From: Salinispora tropica CNB-440 | GTDB lineage: Bacteria > Actinomycetota > Actinomycetes > Mycobacteriales > Micromonosporaceae | Length of the DNA stretch: 64,000 bases | Reading direction: 5' to 3' | Assembly: GCF_000016425.1 (NCBI RefSeq) | Contig: NC_009380.1 | Location: 1,616,144 to 1,680,143 of the forward strand | Shown: piece after piece, positions 19,427 through 28,496 of the stretch | Numbering within the stretch: position 1 is the first letter of the stretch | How the letters are laid out: every line of letters starts with the position of its first letter | Translations under genes and position numbers: made by a program | The notes under the pieces: model-generated | Seen by the model: the letters and a program-made list of their open reading frames with translations, nothing else | The model's database searches: none | What the model was told of the DNA's origin: nothing

Positions 19427-20841
19427 CGGGTACCGACGACGGCGCGGTGGCCGTGGCACAGCAGCCGGCTGCGACCGGGGCCGACCTCTGCCGGCTCACC
19501 ATCGACACCGGGTCGGGCCGCGTCGACCTCGCGGTTCCGGTCGACACACCGATGGTTGAGGTGCTCCTGTTGATGGTCCGCCAGCTCGATCCGGGGCTGA
19601 CCGTAACGGGCGGTGGCACCTATGCGTTGCAACGTCTCGGCGCGGAGCCGATCGACGAGGAGCTAACCCCCGCGATGCTGGGGCTACGCGACGGCGACGT
19701 GCTCTATCTACGGCCCAGCGACGCCCCGCTTCCCCCCATCGACCTGGACGACATCGTGGACGGGGTCGGGGCGGCGATCCGTGATCACTCGGTCTCCTGG
19801 CAACCGGGGTACACTCGCCGGCTCCTGCTGGGACTGACCGCGATGGTGCTGGCCGGGATGTTCATCGCCGTGCTGCTGCCTGGACCGGTCGGATGGCGTG
19901 TGGGTGCCGCCGGGCTTATCGGGCTGCTTCTCGTTGTCGCGAGTGGCATCAGCTCCCGGGCGCTCGGCGACGCGGGTATCGGCATGTTGCTCGGGGTGGC
20001 GGCGGTGCCGTTCGCCGGGCTGACCGGTGCGTTGGTGCCTTCCGCCTTCGGTGCCGCCGAGTGGAGCGCGCCCCACCTGCTGGCAGGTGGGGCGGTGGCC
20101 ACCGTTGCCGCGGCCCTGATGTCACTTGTTGTGGCCGTGGCGCGGCCGTTGTTCGTCGGGGTGGCGGTCGCCGCCGGATTCGCGGCCCTCGGGGGCGTCC
20201 TCATCGTCGCGCTGGAGACGACCGGGGTCGGGGCAGCGGCGGCCGTAGCTGTCCTCGCCTTCTTCGCCAGCGTGGTCAGTCCCACCATCGCCGTCCGCGT
20301 CGCCCGCCTACGCACACCGCAGATCCCCGCCACCGCGGCGGACCTGCAACATGACATCGACCCGATCTCCGAGGAACTGGTTCGCGCTCGTACCGCGATC
20401 GCGGACCGCTACCTGTCGGCGCTGTTCGGCTCCTTCGGCGTCGTCGCCACGGTGGCCCTGGCGGTCCTCGCCACCGGTGTTGGCTGGGCCTCGGCCTCGT
20501 TCGTCGTGGTGCTCAGCCTGGCGCTGCTGCTGCGCGCGCGGGCGCTGGTGAACACGTGGCAACGGCTCGCCACCGTCCTGCCCGGCGCGGTGGGTCTGCT
20601 CCTGTTCGCGCTCGCGCTGGCCTCCGGTGCGGGCATCGCCGATCGGTTGAACATTCTCGTCGCCGGGATTGCCTGTCTCAGCGTCCTCGTCGCTGTGCTG
20701 CATCGCCTACCCGAACAGCGGTGGTCGCCGTGGTGGGGGCGGTTGGCGGATCTGCTGGAGACGCTGATCGCGATCGCGGTCGCGCCGTTGGCGCTCGCCG
20801 TGCTGGGTGTCTACGCCCGAGTACGCGGTATGGCTGGTTGA
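19423..20841 (+). CDS. eccD: T7SS membrane channel subunit EccD
   Basis: A 472-residue protein; ATG 19423 overlaps the eccC stop. Residues ~15-100 form the ubiquitin-like YukD domain (C-R-L-T-I-D-T-G-S-G-R-V-D-L, then L-R-D-G-D-V-L-Y-L-R-P). From ~125 onward the sequence is a run of about eleven hydrophobic helices (for example L-L-L-G-L-T-A-M-V-L-A-G-M-F). This is the usual EccD arrangement, in which a dimer forms the main transmembrane vestibule of the ESX complex. eccB follows after 6 bp. Confidence 0.95.
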   Translation: MTGTDDGAVAVAQQPAATGADLCRLTIDTGSGRVDLAVPVDTPMVEVLLLMVRQLDPGLTVTGGGTYALQRLGAEPIDEELTPAMLGLRDGDVLYLRPSDAPLPPIDLDDIVDGVGAAIRDHSVSWQPGYTRRLLLGLTAMVLAGMFIAVLLPGPVGWRVGAAGLIGLLLVVASGISSRALGDAGIGMLLGVAAVPFAGLTGALVPSAFGAAEWSAPHLLAGGAVATVAAALMSLVVAVARPLFVGVAVAAGFAALGGVLIVALETTGVGAAAAVAVLAFFASVVSPTIAVRVARLRTPQIPATAADLQHDIDPISEELVRARTAIADRYLSALFGSFGVVATVALAVLATGVGWASASFVVVLSLALLLRARALVNTWQRLATVLPGAVGLLLFALALASGAGIADRLNILVAGIACLSVLVAVLHRLPEQRWSPWWGRLADLLETLIAIAVAPLALAVLGVYARVRGMAG

Positions 20842-20847
20842 TCGCCG

Positions 20848-22251
20848 ATGTCGGACAACCGCGATCGACTTCACGCCCACCAGTTCGTGTCGGGGCGACT
20901 GGTTACCGCACTGGTGACCGGCGACCCGGATGCGCAGGAGCAGCCGATGCGGCGGAGCCGGATGGGGGGACTGATCGGCCTCGTCCTCGCGCTCCTGGTG
21001 ACCGCCGGGTTCGGCGTTTACGGCCTGATCGCCGGTGGTGGCAGCGACAGCTGGCAGGAACCCGGCTCGATTGTCGTCGAACGAGAGACCGGTACCCGCT
21101 ACCTCTATCTCGACGGCGAGTTGCGACCGGCTCTCAACTACAGCTCGGCGCTGCTGGCGGTCGCCGGCGGGGACGGGTCGGTGCAACTGGTGTCGCGGTC
21201 GTCGTTGGACAAGGTCCCCCGGGGAAGACCGATCGGCATTCCTGGGGCCCCGGACGCGATGCCGGGTGAGGGTGCACTGAGTAGCGGCCCATGGCTGGCG
21301 TGCGGTGCCCAGGTGGGCGAGTCGGGGGAAGCGGGCCTCGTGGTGAGTCTCGACGGAGGCTGGCCAACCGAGCAGGTGCCTGAGGAGCATGCCGTACTGG
21401 TTAGTGGCGGGGGAGAGACCTTTCTGGCGTGGCAAGATCGTCGCCTGCAGATTCGCGATCCGGCCGTGTTGGTGGCGTTGGGCTATCGCAGTGTGCCACC
21501 GATGCCGGTGTCCGCCGCGTGGCTTAACGCGTTGACCGCCGGGCCTGACCTCGTCGCGCCGGAGGTGACTGGGCAGGGCAAGGCCGGGGTGCCGCTCGGC
21601 GGTGAAGCCACCCGGGTGGGAGAGCTGTTCACGGTGGGAACGCCCGGCGGTGCTACCGAGCAGTACCTGATGCGCGCTGACGGGCTGGCCCCGGTCACCG
21701 ACACCCAGCTCGCGCTCCTGCTGGTCGACCAACGGATTGCCGAGCTCAACCCCGACGGCCCACGGCCGACCACCGTGGCCGCCGTGGCGTTGGCCCCCGA
21801 GGCGACGGTGGCATCGTCAGCGGAACTCCCGCGTACGCCTCCGCGCCCGGTACAGGGGTTGGACGGGACGCGGGAACTCTGTGTCGAGCTGTCCTTCGAC
21901 CAGGAGCGGGGAACGGAAGGCCGGTTGGTGACCGTTTCGGCTGATCGAGTCGCTGCGGCGCGACCCACCGCCCGTGACCCGCAGGATGGTCGGATGGCCG
22001 ACCGGGTGCAGGTGCCACCGGGCGGCGGGGCGCTGGTGATGGGGCAGTCGGCCCCCGGCGTGGAAACCGGAACGGTCTATCTGATCACTGACCTCGGGGT
22101 GAAGTATCCCCTCGGGGGGGATGAGGTGATCTCCGCGCTGGGCTTCGGGCAGGCCGCTCGTCTGCCGGTGCCGACCACGGTGTTGGCGATGTTCCCCACC
22201 GGGCCGGCCCTGAATTCGCAGGCGGCTCGTACGGAGGAGACGACGCCCTGA
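20848..22251 (+). CDS. eccB: T7SS core component EccB
   Basis: A 467-residue single-pass membrane protein. The N-terminus (R-D-R-L-H-A-H-Q-F-V-S-G-R-L-V-T-A-L-V) matches the conserved cytoplasmic helix of EccB, followed by a membrane helix at about 40-61 and a large extracytoplasmic part. That part has the repeated beta motif typical of the family (E-P-G-S-I-V-V-E-R-E-T-G-T-R-Y-L-Y, then G-A-L-V-M near residue 390). EccB forms the periplasmic face of the pore and works with MycP. It is the last machinery gene here; eccE and an EsxA/EsxB pair are not present in the window. Confidence 0.95.
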   Translation: MSDNRDRLHAHQFVSGRLVTALVTGDPDAQEQPMRRSRMGGLIGLVLALLVTAGFGVYGLIAGGGSDSWQEPGSIVVERETGTRYLYLDGELRPALNYSSALLAVAGGDGSVQLVSRSSLDKVPRGRPIGIPGAPDAMPGEGALSSGPWLACGAQVGESGEAGLVVSLDGGWPTEQVPEEHAVLVSGGGETFLAWQDRRLQIRDPAVLVALGYRSVPPMPVSAAWLNALTAGPDLVAPEVTGQGKAGVPLGGEATRVGELFTVGTPGGATEQYLMRADGLAPVTDTQLALLLVDQRIAELNPDGPRPTTVAAVALAPEATVASSAELPRTPPRPVQGLDGTRELCVELSFDQERGTEGRLVTVSADRVAAARPTARDPQDGRMADRVQVPPGGGALVMGQSAPGVETGTVYLITDLGVKYPLGGDEVISALGFGQAARLPVPTTVLAMFPTGPALNSQAARTEETTP

Positions 22252-22256
22252 CGGCG

Positions 22257-22291
22257 GACGGCGGCGTCCGGTCTAGCGGACCACCGCCGTC
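22257..22291. terminator. Bidirectional terminator between eccB and VHL-domain gene
   Basis: GACGGCGG (22257-22264) pairs with CCGCCGTC (22284-22291), and inside it GTCCG (22266-22270) pairs with CGGAC (22277-22281). It lies just after the eccB stop and contains the stop of the convergent gene in its loop. No T-tract is present, as is common in high-GC actinobacteria. Confidence 0.6.
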
Positions 22292-23259
22292 GCCTTCGCC
22301 GTCGCGGGTCGGTAGCAGGCCAGGTCCTTGTCGTTTTCGGTCACCACCCATGGATGAGCGGGGAAGGTGTGCACAGTGAATGATTCACCAGGTGCGACAT
22401 CCGCATAGCGGTGACGTTCCCCGCTGTGGTTGATCCAGTACACCTGGATCGTCTCCTGTCGTTCGTTGCGGAATACGACGGTCGTCCAGGCGCCGCCGTC
22501 CACTGACTTCTGGCAGGCCGCGTCGGACGGGGGAAGGGCCGGTAGCCCACTCGGTGTCGGCGATGCCGATGCCGATGCCGATGCCGTGGAGGTCCGCGGC
22601 GGACTCGTGGGCGGTGCCGGGCGGGCGCCCACAGCCATCTTGATGGGTGTCGGCGTCGGGGACGGAGACTGGGTCGGGGTCGGGGACGGGGGCAGCGACT
22701 GCGTAGCTGACGGGGCGAGCGGCCTGGCCTCATTGCTGGGGAACGCGTCGGTGGCGATGGCCGGCGACGATTCCTTTGGTGGGTGGTGGAGCGCGTTGAC
22801 GGCAAACGCGGTCAGGATGATCCCCAAGGAGCCCACCGCGACGATGTGGTGACGCCGCAGTTGCGGCGGGGCCGAACGGCGAACATCCGCAAGCCATCTG
22901 ACGGGGCGTAGGGCCCGGCGACCGGGACTGTCCGACCCCGACGGTCTGTTCGAGCAGGCGGCGTTGTCTGGTGGGGGTGTGCCATCCGAGCACGCTGCCC
23001 TGATCGGTGGGGAGGCGACTGCTGGTGGCTCTGCCTTGCCTGGCCGGGGTGGGCTGTCTCGTGGGCTGGCTGAACGGGGTGGGCCGTCCAGTTGGTTCAG
23101 TAGGTTGTCGATCTCCGCGTCGGAGCGCCACGTCGCGCTCGGCTTTCCGGCGGCGTGTGGTGGTGCCTCGTCGCGTTGCTCGCGGCGGCTGGTGCCCGGT
23201 GGTGGGCTGACCGAAGGCTTGTCCGCAGGGCTGTCGCCGGATCTGGATGTCTCGGTCAT
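22273..23259 (-). CDS. Membrane-anchored protein with C-terminal VHL-beta domain
   Basis: With ATG at 23257-23259 (GGAG just upstream) the product is 328 residues; an in-frame ATG at 23377-23379 would add 40. Residues 1-135 are Pro/Ser/Arg-rich and cytoplasmic, with a short helix D-A-E-I-D-N-L-L-N-Q-L. Residues 137-157 form one membrane helix. An external Pro/Ser/Thr linker follows (T-P-T-Q-S-P-S-P-T-P-T-P). Residues ~249-320 match the von Hippel-Lindau beta domain: V-V-F-R-N, V-Y-W-I-N-H-S-G, Y-A-D-V-A-P-G-E-S, H-P-W-V-V. The human hydroxyproline-pocket residues W88, Y98, S111, H115 and W117 align without gaps to W275, Y285, T298, H302 and W304. The gene is convergent with eccB. A surface ligand-binding role is inference. 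Confidence 0.82.
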   Translation of the reverse strand: MTETSRSGDSPADKPSVSPPPGTSRREQRDEAPPHAAGKPSATWRSDAEIDNLLNQLDGPPRSASPRDSPPRPGKAEPPAVASPPIRAACSDGTPPPDNAACSNRPSGSDSPGRRALRPVRWLADVRRSAPPQLRRHHIVAVGSLGIILTAFAVNALHHPPKESSPAIATDAFPSNEARPLAPSATQSLPPSPTPTQSPSPTPTPIKMAVGARPAPPTSPPRTSTASASASASPTPSGLPALPPSDAACQKSVDGGAWTTVVFRNERQETIQVYWINHSGERHRYADVAPGESFTVHTFPAHPWVVTENDKDLACYRPATAKATAVVR

Positions 23260-23608
23260 GGCTCCGATTCCGGATATTGGGGTGATCGTCGGTAGCGACG
23301 CGAGATCGATTGTGGGTTGAACGTGAGGATCGGTCAATTGATTGTCGGCGGCCAGCGAAAGATCCCCAAAGGCTGCCATTCACCGCCCCGCTGGTGGCCA
23401 GGGTTCTCCCCACGGACGGTCAGATACCTCTCCGCTGATCATGACGAGACGCTGTACCTGAACCGCGAGCCATCGGCACTCGCCTCCCTGGATGTGTTCC
23501 GGGAGACCCTCGACACGTACTCGAACAGACAGCCGGGACTCTGCCCGAACTGTGGGGTGGTGGCTCGACTCCGATGCTTCCGGGTGCCCCGGATAGGCTG
23601 TCGTGGTC
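23260..23608. other. Intergenic region between VHL-domain gene and miaB
   Basis: A divergent spacer of about 350 bp, or 223 bp if the VHL-domain gene starts at 23379. It must hold promoters for both genes. I see no RNA gene, convincing hairpin or recognisable operator. Confidence 0.5.
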
Positions 23609-25108
23609 ATGACTACCGCAGCGGCGAGCAGCCCGCGCACCTACCAGGTGCGCACCTACGGCTGCCAGATGAACGTGCACGACTCCGAGCGCATCGCCGG
23701 GCTTCTTGAGCAGGCCGGCTACCTGCGGGCCGGGGCCGCCGACGACACCCCGGACGTGGTCGTCTTCAACACCTGCGCCGTGCGGGAGAACGCCGACAAC
23801 CGGCTCTACGGCAATCTCGGCCAGCTGCGTCCCCGCAAGGACCAGCACCCGGAGATGCAGATCGCCGTGGGTGGCTGCCTGGCCCAGAAGGACCGCAGCG
23901 AGATCGTCCGTCGGGCACCCTGGGTCGACGTCGTCTTCGGCACGCACAACATCGGGTCGTTGCCGGTGCTGTTGGAGCGGGCCCGGCACAACGCCGCCGC
24001 CGAGGTGGAGATCCTGGAGTCCCTCGAGGTCTTCCCGAGCACCCTGCCGACGCGTCGGGAGTCAACCTACGCCGGTTGGGTGTCGATCTCGGTCGGCTGT
24101 AACAACACCTGCACGTTCTGCATCGTGCCGGCGCTGCGCGGAAAGGAGAAGGACCGCCGCCCCGGCGAGATCCTCTCCGAGGTGCGATCCCTGGTCGACG
24201 AGGGTGTGCTGGAGGTGACCCTGCTCGGGCAGAACGTCAACTCCTACGGCATCGAGTTCGGTGACCGGTACGCCTTCGGCAAGCTGCTGCGCGCCTGTGG
24301 CGACATCGACGGTCTGGAGCGGGTGCGGTTCACCAGCCCACACCCGAAGGACTTTACCGACGACGTGATCGCCGCGATGGCCGAGACACCGAACGTCTGC
24401 CCCTCGCTGCACATGCCGCTGCAGTCCGGCTCCGACGACATGCTGCGGGCCATGCGACGCTCGTACCGGTCGGAGCGGTACCTGGGCATCATCGAGAAGG
24501 TGCGGGCGGCGATGCCGGACGCGGCGATCACCACGGACATCATCGTGGGCTTCCCCGGCGAGACCGAGGCGGACTTCGAACGCACCCTCGACGTGGTCCG
24601 CGCGGCGCGGTTCTCCTCAGCGTTCACCTTCCAGTACTCCAAGCGTCCCGGCACCCCCGCCGCGACGATGGCTGATCAGCTGCCAAAAGCGGTGGTGCAG
24701 GAGCGCTACGAGCGGCTGATCGACTGCGTCGAAGAGATCACCTGGGCGGAGAACCGGCGGCTGCTGGGGAAGACCGTCGAGGTGCTGGTGGCCGTCGGTG
24801 AGGGGCGTAAGGACGAGCGCACCGGCCGGCTGTCCGGGCGGGCCCGCGACGGCCGGCTGGTGCACTTCGACGCCGGCAGCCTCGCCGGGCAGGTCCGCCC
24901 CGGGGACATCGTGCAGACCGTCGTCACCTACGCCGCCCCTCACCACCTCAACGCCGACGGTGAGCCGCTCGCGCACCGGCGTACCCGGGCCGGCGACGCG
25001 GCCGAGGCGGGGCAGCGACCTCGTACGGCTGGGGTGTCGCTCGGGTTGCCCACGGTCGGCGCTCCGCCGCCGATGCCCCCCGCGGCCTCGTCCGCCTGCT
25101 CCTGCTGA
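23609..25108 (+). CDS. miaB: tRNA-2-methylthio-N6-dimethylallyladenosine synthase MiaB
   Basis: A 499-residue radical-SAM methylthiotransferase; ATG 23609 is preferred, and GTG 23603 would add two residues. The N-terminal UPF0004 domain carries three cluster cysteines: C19 (Y-G-C-Q-M-N), C56 (N-T-C-A-V-R-E-N) and C90 (G-G-C-L-A-Q-K). The radical SAM cluster site is C164-N-N-T-C168-T-F-C171. A TRAM domain occupies about 385-450 for tRNA binding. The last ~45 residues are a variable tail ending C-S-C. It adds the 2-methylthio group to i6A37 of tRNAs reading UNN codons. It acts after MiaA, whose gene lies downstream on the same strand but separated by a minus-strand gene. Confidence 0.97.
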
Positions 25109-25170
25109 CACCGGGGCTGATGCTGCACGGCTACCCGTGCAGCATCCCCTCGGCCTGTGGCCGGAGTGCA

Positions 25171-25206
25171 CCGGGCCCCCGGGTTCACGAGGAACCGGGG
25201 GCCCGG
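25171..25206. terminator. Strong GC hairpin between convergent miaB and DUF349 gene
   Basis: CCGGGCCCCC plus GGTTC (25171-25186, one bulged G) pairs with GAACC plus GGGGGCCCGG (25192-25206) around a 5-nt loop. It is placed to terminate transcription from both sides. Confidence 0.8.
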
Positions 25207-25220
25207 GGCGGCCTAACGGA

Positions 25221-26429
25221 TCAGCTGGACTGCTCGGCCAGACTGAGGAACTGACGCTTGGAGCTGAGGGCCTGCTCGGCGTCGCGGACCCGCCGGGCGT
25301 CCCCGGCGGCCTTGGCCCGGGCCAGCCGCTCCTCGGCCTCGGCGACCTGTGCCCGCATCTGCGCGAGCAGGGGGTTGTCCTGCGGAGAGGTGCGCCGCCA
25401 CGCGGAGTCCATCACCTCGCGAACCTTGTCGTCGACCGCGCGCAGTCGACGCTCCAGGCCCCCTGCCGCCTCCCGGGGCACCCGACCGGCCTCGTGCCAC
25501 TGCGCCTGGATGCCCCGGAGCTTCGCCTGGGCGCCCTTCGGATCGCCGTCGACATCCAGTGCTTCGGCCTCCGCCAGGAGCGCCTGCTTGCGTTCCAGGT
25601 TGGCGCGCTGCTCGTTGTCCCGAGCGGAGAAGACCTCGCTGCGTCGGGTGAAGAACGCGTCCTGCGCGGCCCGGAACTTCTCCCAGAGTCGCTGCTCGGC
25701 CTCCTTCGACGCCCGTGGCGCGACACGCCACTGGTTCATCAGCTCCTTGAGCTGGTTGGCGGTGTGGGCCCACTCGGTCGAGTCCTGGAGCTTCTCGGCC
25801 TCGACGACCAGCTCTTCCTTGATCGTCTGCGCCTGCTTACGCTGCGCGTCTAGCGAGGCGAAGTGGGCGCCACGGCGGCGGGTGAAGCCATCCCGGGCCG
25901 CCGCGAACCGTTTCCACAGTTCACCGTCGGTCTTCCGGTCCACCCCGCGGATCGACTTCCACTCCCCGAGGATTTCTTTGAGCCGGTCGCCGGCTGTCTT
26001 CCAGCCGGTCGACTCGGCGGCCAGCTTCTCGGCCTCCTCAACCAGCGCGGTCTTGCGGGCGAGGGCCTCGCTGCGGGCGGCGTCGCGGGCGGCCCGAGCC
26101 TCGGTGGCCTTCTCCTCCGCGAGGGTGGCGAGCCGATCCAACCGGGTGGCGAGGCCGTCGATGTCGCCGACGACGTGCGCCTCGGCCAGCGAGGCGCGTA
26201 GCCGGCGGATTGTGTTGAGCGAGTGGTTCGCATCAGCCGCACCCGAGTTGAGTCTGGCCTCGGCCAGCTCCACCTCAGTGATCAGATCGGCGAACCGGCG
26301 GGCGAAGTGCGCCAGCCCCTCCTCCGGTGCACCCGCCTGCCAGGAACCGACCACCCGCTCGCCTTCAGCGGTTTTCACGTAGACGGTGCCGTCCGCGTCC
26401 ACCCGTCCGAAGGCAGTCCAGTCGCTCAT
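25221..26429 (-). CDS. DUF349 coiled-coil protein
   Basis: A 402-residue, strongly helical protein starting at ATG 26427-26429 (M-S-D-W-T-A-F-G-R-V-D-A-D-G-T-V-Y-V-K). After a ~40-residue start come repeated DUF349 modules of about 70 residues, each with a W (W-K-T-A-G-D-R-L-K-E-I-L-G-E-W-K, W-A-H-T-A-N-Q-L-K-E-L-M-N-Q-W-R) and a following L-W-x-K/R-F-x-A-A-x-D-x-F-F motif. The C-terminal ~50 residues form a charged coiled coil. There is no signal peptide, so it is cytoplasmic. The family is widespread in actinobacteria and without a firmly known role here. It is convergent with miaB. Confidence 0.9.
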   Translation of the reverse strand: MSDWTAFGRVDADGTVYVKTAEGERVVGSWQAGAPEEGLAHFARRFADLITEVELAEARLNSGAADANHSLNTIRRLRASLAEAHVVGDIDGLATRLDRLATLAEEKATEARAARDAARSEALARKTALVEEAEKLAAESTGWKTAGDRLKEILGEWKSIRGVDRKTDGELWKRFAAARDGFTRRRGAHFASLDAQRKQAQTIKEELVVEAEKLQDSTEWAHTANQLKELMNQWRVAPRASKEAEQRLWEKFRAAQDAFFTRRSEVFSARDNEQRANLERKQALLAEAEALDVDGDPKGAQAKLRGIQAQWHEAGRVPREAAGGLERRLRAVDDKVREVMDSAWRRTSPQDNPLLAQMRAQVAEAEERLARAKAAGDARRVRDAEQALSSKRQFLSLAEQSS

Positions 26430-26696
26430 GTGCCCATCCTCGTTCTCCCGGCCTCACGGGTCAGTCCCGCGAGTGCCGCCACGGCGCAGCCAACGTTCTC
26501 CACGGCATTGTCACAGGTGTGCCCCCGCCTCCGTCGAGCGCCTATCGCCGACCGTGACCATACGGTGTCCTAGCGCCCCGATGGGTCCGCATGGGGCGAG
26601 TGTCGGAACCTCCGTCTGGAGTACTCGTCGGTAGTCGGAATCCCGGGGTCGGGTCCCGGGAAGGCGCGCGGCGGCGCGTCCGGACCAGCCGCTACC

Positions 26697-27533
26697 GTGG
26701 CCCTCGTGCCCCTGGTCGCCGCTGCCGTCTGCCCGCATCCGCCGCTGCTTGTCCCCGAGGTGGCGGGCGCCGCATCCGCCGAGTTGGACGAGCTGCGTAC
26801 CGCCTGTGACGGGGCCGTGGCCCGACTGCTCGCCGCCGAGCCGGACCGGATCGTGTTGATCGGATGTGGGCCGCAGACCATGACCTTCGGCACAGCGGAG
26901 CACGGCTCGTTCCGCCGGTACGGGGTCAACCGGCGGGTCCCGCTGTCGCCGATCGACGCCACGGACCGCACCGGTGAAGCTGCTGTCGGGCCGGCGCGCC
27001 TGCCGCTTAGCCTGACAATCGGGGCGTGGCTACTCGGTCGAGCTGGTACGGCGCTGCCCCGTTCCGCGGTGGCGGTCGCGCCCGACGAGCCCGCCGCCCG
27101 CTGCGCAACCCTCGGCGCGGGCCTGCCTGATGCGGACCTGTTCGATGCAGACCCGCTCAACGCGGACCTGCTCGGCTCAGTGACGGGGAACACTTCGGAT
27201 GGCGACTCGTCCTGCCGGCTCGGACTGCTTGTCCTGGGTGATGGGTCGGCCTGCCGGGTTGAGTGGTCGCCCGGCTACGACGATCCGCGTGCCGAGCCGT
27301 ATGACCAGGCCGTCGCGCGGGCACTGGCCGGCGCGGACACGGTTGCCCTCGGTGCTCTGGACGCGGAGCTGTCGGCGGGGCTGAAGGCCACCGGCCGTGC
27401 GCCCTGGCAGGTGCTGGCCGGCGCGGTCCGGGCGGCGGGGGTCCCCTGGCGTGGCGAGCTGGCCTACGCCGCCGCACCCTACGGAGTGACCTACCTCGTC
27501 GCCTCCTGGGCGCCGACGGGAGTGGCCCGGTGA
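26697..27533 (+). CDS. LigB-like class III extradiol dioxygenase-fold protein
   Basis: A 278-residue protein; GTG 26697 (a second GTG at 26706 is possible). The N-terminus V-P-L-V-A-A-A-V-C-P-H-P-P-L-L-V-P-E-V-A is characteristic of the LigB-like subfamily found next to miaA in actinobacteria. A later R-I-V-L-I-G-C-G-P-Q strand and a C-terminal P-Y-G-V-T-Y-L-V-A-S-W segment agree. The H of P-H-P could be a metal ligand, but no complete dioxygenase site is evident, so the activity is unknown. It overlaps miaA by GTGA, giving translational coupling and suggesting a link to tRNA modification or simply operon conservation. Confidence 0.85.
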   Translation: MALVPLVAAAVCPHPPLLVPEVAGAASAELDELRTACDGAVARLLAAEPDRIVLIGCGPQTMTFGTAEHGSFRRYGVNRRVPLSPIDATDRTGEAAVGPARLPLSLTIGAWLLGRAGTALPRSAVAVAPDEPAARCATLGAGLPDADLFDADPLNADLLGSVTGNTSDGDSSCRLGLLVLGDGSACRVEWSPGYDDPRAEPYDQAVARALAGADTVALGALDAELSAGLKATGRAPWQVLAGAVRAAGVPWRGELAYAAAPYGVTYLVASWAPTGVAR

Positions 27534-28489
27534 GCGCCGTCGACGCGGCTGCGGGAGCGGCGGACGGTGCTCACCTGGCGGCGGGCACGGTGGTGGGCGT
27601 GGTCGGTCCAACCGCGGCCGGGAAGTCGGCGTTGAGTGTCGCCCTCGCCCATGCGCTCGACGGTGAGGTTGTCAACGCCGACTCGATGCAGCTCTACCGT
27701 GGCCTGGACATCGGCACCGCCAAGCTGACCACCGACGAACGTGCGGGGGTGCCGCACCACCTGCTGGACATCTGGCCGGTGACCGAACCGGCGAGCGTCG
27801 CCGAGTACCAGCGGCTCGCCCGCGCGGCGGTTGACGACATCCTGGCCCGGGGACGGGTGCCGCTGCTGGTCGGCGGTTCGGGACTCTACCTCCGCGCCGT
27901 GCTGGAACGCTTCGAGTTCCCCGGCACGGATCCGGTGCTCCGGCAGCGATTGGAGGCGGAGCTGGCGCAGGCCGGCCCGGCGGCCCTGCATGAGCGACTA
28001 CGCGCGGTCGACCCGGACGCGGCGGCGAACATTCTGCCCGGTAACGGCCGGCGGATCGTCCGCGCGTTGGAGGTGGTCGAGCTGACCGGTGCGCCCTTCA
28101 CCGCCGCGCTGCCCGACCCCAGCCCGTACTACCGGTCGGTGCAGGTCGGCGTTGACCTGGACACCGCTCGGCTCGACGAGCGGATCGCGCTGCGGGTGGA
28201 CCGGATGTGGGCCGACGGCCTGGTGGCCGAGACCCGGTTGCTGGCCGACCAGGGGTTGGCCGAGGGGCGTACGGCCAGCCGTGCCCTCGGCTACCAGCAG
28301 GTCCTGCGATTCCTGGCGGGGGAGCTGACCGAGTCCGAGGCGTACCAGGAGACGATCCGCGCCACCCGCCGGTTTGTCCGTCGCCAGCGGTCCTGGTTCC
28401 GCCGGGATCCGAGGATCACCTGGCTCGACTCGGCTGGGTCCGGGCTGGTGGCAGAGGCGCTGCGAGTGGTCCGGCCCGCTGCGCGATGA
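27530..28489 (+). CDS. miaA: tRNA dimethylallyltransferase MiaA
   Basis: A 319-residue enzyme; GTG 27530 lies in the previous stop. The P-loop G26-P-T-A-A-G-K-S33 and the D-S-M-Q-L-Y-R motif are typical, as are the D-I-G-T-A-K-L and L-V-G-G-S-G-L-Y segments. The C-terminus has the R-R-F-V-R-R-Q-R-S-W-F-R-R-D signature that grips tRNA. It transfers dimethylallyl from DMAPP to A37, the substrate for MiaB. dapF starts 7 bp after its stop. Confidence 0.97.
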   Translation: MSAVDAAAGAADGAHLAAGTVVGVVGPTAAGKSALSVALAHALDGEVVNADSMQLYRGLDIGTAKLTTDERAGVPHHLLDIWPVTEPASVAEYQRLARAAVDDILARGRVPLLVGGSGLYLRAVLERFEFPGTDPVLRQRLEAELAQAGPAALHERLRAVDPDAAANILPGNGRRIVRALEVVELTGAPFTAALPDPSPYYRSVQVGVDLDTARLDERIALRVDRMWADGLVAETRLLADQGLAEGRTASRALGYQQVLRFLAGELTESEAYQETIRATRRFVRRQRSWFRRDPRITWLDSAGSGLVAEALRVVRPAAR

Positions 28490-28496
28490 TGGGGTC

